DNA of 8,589 nt from Candidatus Colwelliibacteriota bacterium. Its GTDB lineage: Bacteria > Patescibacteriota > Minisyncoccia > UBA6257 > Colwellbacteraceae. The notes beneath the pieces were generated by a model. The model was not told the origin of the DNA. It saw only the letters and a list, made by a program, of their open reading frames with translations, and did not search any database. The translations under genes and the position numbers were made by a program. Of the stretch, positions 1-8,589 are shown in pieces (positions within the stretch are counted from its first letter, which is position 1; every line of letters starts with the position of its first letter). The stretch covers positions 1-8,589 of the forward strand of contig JACOTQ010000025.1 in assembly GCA_016178255.1 (NCBI GenBank), written 5' to 3'.

Positions 1-34
1 GGAGTTTTATGATTGTTTTTACGGCTTTTGCCAT
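1..34 (-). CDS. rplK: Ribosomal protein L11, first 11 codons only (partial)
   Basis: The minus strand opens with ATG one base after the nusG stop codon and reads MAKAVKTIIKL before the window ends. This matches the usual start of ribosomal protein L11 (MAK-x-V-x-x-x-x-KL). L11 is part of the GTPase-associated stalk base of the 50S subunit, where it binds 23S rRNA with L10. The order secE-nusG-rplK is highly conserved in bacteria, so position and peptide agree. The upstream sequence has only a weak AAAGAA-like ribosome site, and translational coupling to nusG (TAA, one base, ATG) is likely. Only 34 bases are visible, so the call depends partly on context. Confidence 0.85.
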   Translation of the reverse strand, partial: MAKAVKTIIKL

Positions 35-35
35 C

Positions 36-512
36 TTAAAATTTCTTTATTTGCAACGAATCTAATTCTATCGCCGTGTCACGACCAAAAACAGGCACCA
101 TTACTTTAACACGTCCGCGGGCTTCATCAACCTCTGAAATTTTCCCGTCATGGTCTTTAAAGGGGCCATCGGTAATTCTTACAATTTCTCCAACGCGCAC
201 ATCTACTTTAAATTTGGGTTCGCCGCCCCCCATTCTCGCTTTCAGAGACTCAACCTCTTCGTAAGATAAGGGAGTTGGGTTCGTCCCGTCAGGGCCTACG
301 AACCCAGTCACGCGAGGGGTGTTTCTCACCACATACCACGAGTCCGGCTCCATAACCATTTCTACCAGTACGTAACCGGGATATATCTTGTCTTCGGTTG
401 ATATTCTCTTGCCGTTTTTGATTTTAATCTTTTTTTCCTTGGGAACGATGATATTGAAAATTTTATCGTTCATTGAAAGAGAGTCAACACGCTGTTTCAA
501 GTAACGCGACAC
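36..512 (-). CDS. nusG: Transcription termination/antitermination factor NusG (5' end problematic)
   Basis: NusG binds the RNA polymerase clamp through its N-terminal NGN domain and contacts Rho or ribosomal protein S10 through its C-terminal KOW domain. The listed frame starts at a GTG and gives 158 residues. NGN motifs include KIYPGYVLVEM and the WYVVRNTPRVTGFVG region, and the KOW domain (about residues 104-140) contains VGEIVRITDGPFKDHDGKI. However, conserved NusG sequence continues in frame upstream of this GTG: WYAVHTYSGYEDAV, the first NGN strand and helix, is encoded by 513-554. A protein starting at the GTG would lack that core strand, so the GTG is unlikely to be the true start. The natural start would be the ATG at 593, four bases after the secE stop, but a TAA at 579-581 interrupts that frame. 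Family identity is certain; start and integrity are not. Confidence 0.9.
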   Translation of the reverse strand: MSRYLKQRVDSLSMNDKIFNIIVPKEKKIKIKNGKRISTEDKIYPGYVLVEMVMEPDSWYVVRNTPRVTGFVGPDGTNPTPLSYEEVESLKARMGGGEPKFKVDVRVGEIVRITDGPFKDHDGKISEVDEARGRVKVMVPVFGRDTAIELDSLQIKKF

Positions 513-593
513 GGCGTCTTCATAACCGGAATAAGTATGAACAGCGTACCAATGCTGGAGGTCTGATTTTTTTTGTTTTTAGCTCCGTGTCAT
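513..593 (-). other. In-frame 5' extension of nusG interrupted by an ochre codon
   Basis: Reading in the nusG frame from the ATG at 593 gives M-T-R-S, then TAA (579-581), then KQKKSDLQHWYAVHTYSG and on into the annotated gene. Apart from the stop, this is exactly the length and character expected for a NusG N-terminus: a short charged tail, then the invariant WYAVHTYSGYE. No ATG, GTG, TTG, CTG or ATH codon lies between the TAA and the tryptophan. A single base change in the TAA would restore a full 185-residue protein. A GGAG lies at 583-586 but no start codon follows it in this frame. Confidence 0.75.
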
Positions 594-596
594 AAA

Positions 597-782
597 TCAG
601 ATGATAAGTTTCTGGATTCCGCTAAGGAAAAGAAAATCTAAAGTACCCAAAAAAGCCGCGACAATTAACGAAATTGTGACAACTATCAAAACCATCCGCA
701 TTGTTTCTTGCCGATTCGGCCAATTGACGCGCTTAAGCTCCTCGCGCGACTCCGACAGGAATAATGAAATCTTGCCAAACAT
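597..782 (-). CDS. secE: Preprotein translocase subunit SecE
   Basis: SecE is the small essential subunit that clamps SecY in the SecYEG channel of the inner membrane. The 61-residue product is the minimal single-helix form typical of most bacteria outside the enterics. It has an amphipathic N-terminal helix with the family signature EELKRVNWPNRQE (residues 14-26), then one membrane helix (about 29-53, MVLIVVTISLIVAAFLGTL) and a short hydrophobic tail. It lies 35 bases downstream of gyrB and directly upstream of nusG, the standard secE-nusG-rplK order. No good Shine-Dalgarno lies near its ATG; a GGGAG sits about 30 bases upstream. It is intact. Confidence 0.95.
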   Translation of the reverse strand: MFGKISLFLSESREELKRVNWPNRQETMRMVLIVVTISLIVAAFLGTLDFLFLSGIQKLII

Positions 783-817
783 ATCTTTGTATAGTTAGGA
801 GGATACTCAAAATCTCC

Positions 818-2758
<1,941 letters not shown>

Positions 2759-2855
2759 CTAAAACCCCCAAAAGACCTACATTTTTACCGTGCGCGCAGA
2801 TCATTAAAAAGGTCGATTGATAAGGCTCTCTTTTAGTAGGGTTCAAATAGAACTT

Positions 2856-3083
2856 ATGAAAAAGATTATTAAAGTGGATACAAGTTTAGGCGTATTCATC
2901 TTTGCTCTGGCAGCAATACTAGGAGGCGCTATCATGGCTCTCGCACTGGTCGAGATATTGTTCGGCTACTTTGTTACGCTATTGTTGTTAATTGCAATTG
3001 CATTAAGCACTTTCATTAATGTAAAGTTGACGGTTGCTACTTCAACTGATTGTAACGAAGATGAGGCCAAAAATGACAAGTAA
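2856..3083 (+). CDS. Small two-helix membrane protein, unknown function
   Basis: I do not recognise this family. The product from the ATG at 2856 is 75 residues: a basic start (MKKIIK), two predicted membrane helices (about 10-33 and 35-56) with a very short turn between them, and an acidic and polar tail (DCNEDEAKNDK). By the positive-inside rule the N-terminus is probably cytoplasmic, and with two helices the tail would be too. A TTG at 2817 in the same frame could extend it by 13 residues, but the ATG gives a better membrane-protein start. A weak AGTAGGG lies about 14 bases upstream. It is a lone plus-strand gene between two minus-strand genes and is followed by a hairpin terminator, which supports it being real. 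There is no homology evidence. Confidence 0.5.
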   Translation: MKKIIKVDTSLGVFIFALAAILGGAIMALALVEILFGYFVTLLLLIAIALSTFINVKLTVATSTDCNEDEAKNDK

Positions 3084-3104
3084 ATGTGACCATAATCTGT
3101 TGGA

Positions 3105-3139
3105 AATTCGGCTCTGTAAAATGAGCCGAATTCTATTTA
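3105..3139 (+). terminator. Hairpin terminator between convergent genes
   Basis: AATTCGGCTC (3105-3114) and GAGCCGAATT (3123-3132) form a perfect 10-bp stem with an 8-base loop, 21 bases after the stop codon of the small membrane protein gene. The plus-strand tail CTATTTAT is moderately T-rich, so it probably ends that gene. It also lies 30 bases beyond the stop of the convergent phenylalanyl-tRNA synthetase gene and may act on that transcript, although the minus-strand side has no T run. Confidence 0.7.
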
Positions 3140-3162
3140 TAAAGATTAAAGGTAACTAGAAG

Positions 3163-4299
3163 TCATCTTAATTCGGCCTTAAATTGGATGGCGGTTTGCC
3201 TATAAATCTCGCTCTGAATAACATCAACTTCCTCGCTTCTAAGAGTCCTATCCGTACTCCTATAGACAATATGGTAGGCGTAGCTGATTTTTCCCGGCCC
3301 GAATTTTTCCACGTTCTCATATTTATCAGAAAGTTTTACCTCTTCCACCAAATCCCCGCCCAAGTCTCTTATAAGGTCGAAATAATTATTAGGTATAAAA
3401 TCATTATTCACAACAAAAGAAATATCGCGTGTTATAGACGGGTATTTAGAAACGTCTTTATATTTATTACCAAGCTTTAGCTGCCTTTTTACGCGCTCAT
3501 CATCGGACCATAGCAATCTGATATCAGGAAGCTCCATGCCGATAATAGCCAATCGCTCTAACCCGAAGCCAAACGCCCAGCCGGTGTAGTTTGAAGAGTC
3601 CACCCCTAACTTCTCTAAAACGCTTCCCTTCACCACCCCGCTGCCAAGAACTTCAACCCAACTGCCGTTTTTATCAACCTCCATTTCGATGCTGGGATTC
3701 GTGTAAGGAAAAGAGTCTTCATTGAAGCGATATTTAACATCTTTACCAAAAACAGCTTGAGCAATCTTGAGTAAAATGTTCTTAAGGTCATCAACCGCGA
3801 CGGTCCCAAAATCCTTGGGAACAAGGTAATAACCATCCATCTGATGAAACACGTTCATGTGATGCCGGTCAATTTCATCTTTGCGGTATACTTTGCCGTA
3901 AGTGAGCACCCCGAGTGGTAAGTTTTGTCTTATTTTCTCTTTCGCGTGCTCGGAAGTTAAATAGTAGTACCAAGATACGGTAGTGTGAGTGCGTAATATA
4001 TATTCCTTATCGACGTAGTAGGTATCTGATGTGCTCCGCGCGGGATGGTCAGCCGGAAAGTCGAACAAGTCAAAACTCTGCGCAGCAGGCACAATTTCCG
4101 GAACTTGGACAATGTCAAAACGCTCAAAATCAGGCAGGCGAATAATCCGTTGGGCTAATTCACAGATTGGACTGCCGGGAGTTCTCGAAAGGTCCGGCAT
4201 CTTCAAAAAGCGTTTCATCCGGTCGGCTTCAGTATCGCTTCTATCCTCCAAAGATTTTACAGCCTTCTGTTCTTCCTCTAAATCTATTTTTATATCCAT
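3163..4299 (-). CDS. pheS: Single-chain mitochondrial-type phenylalanyl-tRNA synthetase
   Basis: This class II enzyme attaches phenylalanine to tRNA-Phe. The 378-residue product has a PheS-type catalytic core: FPADHPAR and the DTYYV strand (81-96), motif 2 in the region GKVYRKDEIDRHHMNVFHQMDG (135-156), SFPYTNPSIEMEV (196-208) and motif 3 GWAFGFGLERLAIIGMELPDIRLLW (240-264). Unlike bacterial PheS it continues into a C-terminal ferredoxin-fold anticodon-binding (FDX-ACB) domain (about 284-378): KYPSITRDISF, then GGDLVEEVKLSDKY and RTLRSEEV. In the usual bacterial enzyme that domain ends the PheT chain. The layout and several motifs, such as ADHP(A/S)R and KYP...DISF, match mitochondrial FARS2, which works as a monomer. 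No pheT is adjacent. The ATG lies about a dozen bases downstream of the predicted transcription start, so the leader is very short. 'pheS' is used loosely. Confidence 0.93.
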   Translation of the reverse strand: MDIKIDLEEEQKAVKSLEDRSDTEADRMKRFLKMPDLSRTPGSPICELAQRIIRLPDFERFDIVQVPEIVPAAQSFDLFDFPADHPARSTSDTYYVDKEYILRTHTTVSWYYYLTSEHAKEKIRQNLPLGVLTYGKVYRKDEIDRHHMNVFHQMDGYYLVPKDFGTVAVDDLKNILLKIAQAVFGKDVKYRFNEDSFPYTNPSIEMEVDKNGSWVEVLGSGVVKGSVLEKLGVDSSNYTGWAFGFGLERLAIIGMELPDIRLLWSDDERVKRQLKLGNKYKDVSKYPSITRDISFVVNNDFIPNNYFDLIRDLGGDLVEEVKLSDKYENVEKFGPGKISYAYHIVYRSTDRTLRSEEVDVIQSEIYRQTAIQFKAELR

Positions 4300-4317
4300 A
4301 TTATATCCATGACTTTA

Positions 4318-4347
4318 ATAATACACCGCTAAAATAATCTTTGACAA
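4318..4347 (-). promoter_or_regulatory. Sigma70-type promoter for the PheRS gene
   Basis: On the minus strand TTGTCA (4342-4347) and TATTAT (4318-4323) are separated by 18 bases. Transcription would begin near 4311, leaving only about a dozen untranslated bases before the ATG at 4299. The -35 hexamer overlaps that of the divergent tRNA promoter. Confidence 0.6.
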
Positions 4348-4369
4348 ATAGGAGGGCGGCTTTTACAAT
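4341..4369 (+). promoter_or_regulatory. Strong sigma70-type promoter for the initiator tRNA
   Basis: A consensus TTGACA (4341-4346) and TACAAT (4364-4369) are spaced by exactly 17 bases. The predicted start point, about 4376, lies some 13 bases before the mature tRNA 5' end, leaving a short leader for RNase P to remove. This is the best promoter in the window. Confidence 0.8.
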
Positions 4370-4388
4370 AACTTTTATATAGTAGCAA

Positions 4389-4463
4389 CCCGGGGTGGAG
4401 AAACGGTTATCTCATTAGCCTCATAAGCTAAGGAAGTGGGTTCAACTCCCGCCCCCGGAACCA
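4389..4463 (+). tRNA. Initiator tRNA-Met (CAT anticodon), CCA encoded
   Basis: The cloverleaf is complete. Acceptor CCCGGGG pairs with CCCCGGA, leaving a C1:A72 mismatch. The D stem is GAGA/TCTC with a GG-containing loop. The anticodon stem is TTAGC/GCTAA around loop CTCATAA, with the CAT anticodon at 4422-4424. The T stem is GTGGG/CCCGC with loop TTCAACT, followed by discriminator A and a genomically encoded CCA (4461-4463). The C1:A72 mismatch and A11:U24 pair are hallmarks of bacterial formylated initiator tRNA, and the acceptor and D arm closely follow E. coli tRNA-fMet. The usual three consecutive G-C pairs at 29-31:39-41 are reduced to A-U, G-C, C-G. The variable loop is short (4 bases). 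Elongator tRNA-Met is less likely because elongators have a paired position 1:72. Confidence 0.92.
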
Positions 4464-4486
4464 ATATATAAATTAAGAAATTCTCC

Positions 4487-5965
4487 TTATACCTCTAACT
4501 CAACAAAAAAGGCGCTGCCTTTTCCTCGGCCGTCCGATTCGGCCCACAACCTTCCTTTGTGCACGCTTAGAATTGCTTTCGCTAAGACCAAACCAATGCC
4601 TTTGCCCAAAGGATTAATCTTTCGCGCTTCTTCGCCTCTCTCAAAAATTTGAGCAAACAACTTATTCAGCTCATCTTTAGTCAGGCCTAGGCCGTTATCC
4701 TTAATGGTAAGCCTTAGGATTTTTTTATCGCGTTCTATGGGATGCGAGATTTCTTCGCCTTTAATAGAAACGGAGCCTCCGTCAGAGGAATAAACCACCG
4801 CGTTCCTGATAATAACACCGAGAGCGCGTCTTATTTTCCCCTCGTCAACATCCACAGTTGGCCAGCTGGCTGGATTTCCCTCCATTGCGACTGAAAGGTG
4901 TTTTTTCTCTATCTTTTCATCTTCCTCCGCGAGTATATTCTCAAAAACCAATTTGATGTCCACTGGCTTAATGTCTAAAGAGACGACTCCGGCCTGGATT
5001 TGAGAAACTTCCAAGAGCTCGTTAACCAAGTCAATCATTTCAGCCGAGGAGCGTCCAATCTTAGCGACGAACTCATCAAGATGAGGGCTGTTTTCTTTAA
5101 CTGCCTTAGGCAATAAATCCGCGTAATTTTTAATGATAGTAAGCGGGGTCCGCAGGTGATGCTGGGTGGCCAAAACAAACTGGTCTTTGGTTTTGGAAAG
5201 TTCTTCCAGTTCCAGGCGAGATTTCTTTTCAACTTCATAAGCGCGTTGGACTTCATATGTTTGCTCATCCACCTTCTTTCGAATATTTTTGTTAAAATCA
5301 TTGAGTTGGACGTTCAGGTATTCTACTTGCTTTCGCTGTTCCAGCTCCTGAAAAACGCCCCGAATTATCAAATAACCGAAGCCGATAGAACCAGCGAGGA
5401 CAAACGTGCTTATAAGCATGCGGTTAAAACTGCCAGCCAAAAAAACTTGCACGAGAAGGACCAGCCAAAAACCGGTAACAAAAAGTTGCGTCGCGGCCAG
5501 CCGCGTTGTTTCAACAAATTGATGGCGAAAGATAATGTAGGCACAAGCAAACACAAAAGGGAGTATGAAGAGCGGAGCGTACTGCACAAAGCTTGGATTC
5601 TCTAAAGCGGCTGGGAACACAAAACTTAAAACGACCGTTAAAACAAGATATAACAAGAGCGTACCAACCAGATATCTGAAGTAAGTTCTTTGAACCCTTT
5701 GGGCCGCCTTGCGTTTCTTCCACAAAATTATCATTGACCAGATAAGAGACCCGAACACGCTAAGCGCGTAAACAGCCATTCCAATAAACGGCTGCGGGGC
5801 AATAATGCCCTTTTCAAGAGCTTTAGCGGGATCGATATGCGAAAAGACTAGCGGAGTAAGTCCCAGCAGAGAAACAAAACCAAACCATACTAAAATAGCG
5901 GTCAATCGTTTTTTAGGAATTGTAAGCTTCGCTTCCGGATAATTATGAGCGAACAAAAGCAGCAC
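4487..5965 (-). CDS. Membrane sensor histidine kinase, main part (5' end disrupted)
   Basis: This is an orphan two-component sensor kinase. From the GTG at 5965 the product is 492 residues. Six membrane helices are visible (about 21-41, 60-81, 96-117, 129-147, 157-177, 182-202), resembling the 7TM-type N-terminal sensor region of some histidine kinases. A coiled-coil linker (about 205-258) follows. The HisKA domain contains the H-box ATQHHLRTPLT with phosphoacceptor H269, where the next residue is an unusual histidine. The HATPase domain has an N-box at N388 (IIRNAVVYSS), G1 DNGLGL (423-428) and G2 GKGIGL (454-459). No response regulator is visible. The first helices are encoded out of frame at 5943-6152. 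The membrane frame continues upstream of the GTG for nine more codons (RWSWAFIFP, 5966-5992) to a TAG, so the GTG is probably not the native start and the gene appears broken there. Confidence 0.85.
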   Translation of the reverse strand: MLLLFAHNYPEAKLTIPKKRLTAILVWFGFVSLLGLTPLVFSHIDPAKALEKGIIAPQPFIGMAVYALSVFGSLIWSMIILWKKRKAAQRVQRTYFRYLVGTLLLYLVLTVVLSFVFPAALENPSFVQYAPLFILPFVFACAYIIFRHQFVETTRLAATQLFVTGFWLVLLVQVFLAGSFNRMLISTFVLAGSIGFGYLIIRGVFQELEQRKQVEYLNVQLNDFNKNIRKKVDEQTYEVQRAYEVEKKSRLELEELSKTKDQFVLATQHHLRTPLTIIKNYADLLPKAVKENSPHLDEFVAKIGRSSAEMIDLVNELLEVSQIQAGVVSLDIKPVDIKLVFENILAEEDEKIEKKHLSVAMEGNPASWPTVDVDEGKIRRALGVIIRNAVVYSSDGGSVSIKGEEISHPIERDKKILRLTIKDNGLGLTKDELNKLFAQIFERGEEARKINPLGKGIGLVLAKAILSVHKGRLWAESDGRGKGSAFFVELEV

Positions 5966-6152
5966 CGGGAATATAAAAGCCCAACTCCACCGCTAAAAGT
6001 CTGTTTGTGACGTTACCTTTGCGATTGAGATAAAACAGGATGCCAAGACTAAGCGTTGCCACAATCGCGAAACCGGTAATCAGGAAACTTAATTCCACGC
6101 CGAATACAAGAGGCGTATCAAAGTGAACAAGCCGGACAATCCCGTCAACCAT
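5943..6152 (-). pseudogene. Out-of-frame N-terminal fragment of the histidine kinase
   Basis: From the ATG at 6152 the frame reads MVDGIVRLVHFDTPLVFG, then a strong membrane helix ending ILFYLNRKGNVTNRLLA, the expected N-terminus of this kinase type. After about 5992 the frame (VELGFYIPGAAFVRS, then TAA) no longer resembles the family, while the overlapping kinase frame does (RWSWAFIFPVLLLFAHNYP). In related kinases I would expect another helix and a loop, roughly 25-35 residues, between NRLLA and RWSW. The simplest reading is an out-of-frame internal deletion of about 75-100 bases plus loss of frame at about 5992. If the sequence is correct, the gene makes only a 69-residue membrane peptide from its own start. 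Confidence 0.65.
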
Positions 6153-6160
6153 ATCTGTTT

Positions 6161-6166
6161 ATTATA
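6161..6166 (-). promoter_or_regulatory. Perfect -10 box upstream of the histidine kinase
   Basis: A consensus TATAAT on the minus strand ends 8 bases before the kinase ATG (6152), in the 40-base gap after ligA. Its predicted start point falls within two or three bases of the ATG, so the transcript would be leaderless or nearly so. No convincing -35 hexamer is present at 16-18 bases. Confidence 0.45.
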
Positions 6167-6192
6167 CAGCAGCTAAAAGTTTGGCGCTATTT

Positions 6193-8589
<2,397 letters not shown>

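Noticed and set aside
2759..2804. ATG at 2804 or 2782 as the true gyrB start by frameshift or TAG readthrough
   Set aside because: The 2804 frame gives an unrelated peptide ending in TGA, and 2782 is followed at once by TAG with another TAG later. gyrB itself ends with TAG, so reassignment of TAG is not supported.
4528..4546. GGCCG/CGGCC inverted repeat near the kinase 3' end
   Set aside because: It encodes WAESDGRGKG, an ordinary conserved part of the HATPase domain, so it is not an insert.
4861..4870. GCCAGCTGGC perfect palindrome in the kinase gene as a third palindromic element
   Set aside because: It has no loop, is only 10 bases long and lacks the GEKSS-type core. Chance is a sufficient explanation.
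5992..6180. Nine-base direct repeat GCTAAAAGT at 5992-6000 and 6172-6180 as deletion endpoints in the kinase
   Set aside because: The outer copy lies upstream of the kinase start, not at the missing segment, so it does not fit the deletion and is probably chance.

Overview
This window looks like part of a genome from the Candidate Phyla Radiation (Patescibacteria, probably Parcubacteria-like). That assignment is an inference. It rests on compact bacterial housekeeping genes, a 61-residue SecE, a short GyrB without the large gammaproteobacterial insert, a single-chain mitochondrial-type phenylalanyl-tRNA synthetase in place of PheS/PheT, a membrane histidine kinase of a type common in that group, and weak or absent Shine-Dalgarno sequences.

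Layout from left to right. Positions 1-2701 hold a minus-strand operon, in transcription order gyrB - secE - nusG - rplK (only the first 11 codons of rplK are inside the window). From 2702 to 2855 is a short divergent intergenic region, followed by a plus-strand gene for a 75-residue two-helix membrane protein (2856-3083) and a hairpin terminator (3105-3132). The minus-strand phenylalanyl-tRNA synthetase gene (3163-4299) diverges from a plus-strand initiator tRNA-Met gene (4389-4463), and their promoters share one -35 element. Next, on the minus strand, come an orphan sensor histidine kinase in two out-of-frame pieces (4487-5965 and 5943-6152), ligA (6193-8229) and the open-ended 3' part of a PilX-like pilin gene (8229 to the window edge), which overlaps the ligA start by one base.

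Most genes serve information processing: DNA supercoiling (GyrB), nick sealing (LigA), transcription elongation (NusG), ribosome (L11), aminoacylation (PheRS) and translation initiation (tRNA-fMet). SecE is the usual partner of nusG-rplK. The kinase and pilin are the surface and signalling part.

The main oddities are these. (1) The PheRS resembles mitochondrial FARS2, with a catalytic core fused to a C-terminal FDX-ACB domain. (2) The initiator tRNA keeps C1:A72 and A11:U24 but has only one of the three G-C pairs normally stacked in the anticodon stem. (3) Three genes have conserved protein sequence running upstream of any usable start: nusG (in-frame TAA after four codons), gyrB (no start codon between a TAG and conserved residues) and the kinase (an apparent out-of-frame deletion in the membrane domain). 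These could be assembly errors, real mutations or something stranger. (4) gyrB and ligA each carry a small GC-richer palindrome inside the reading frame, in a tolerant loop, and both encode the peptide GEKSS. I see no CRISPR array, insertion sequence or rRNA.
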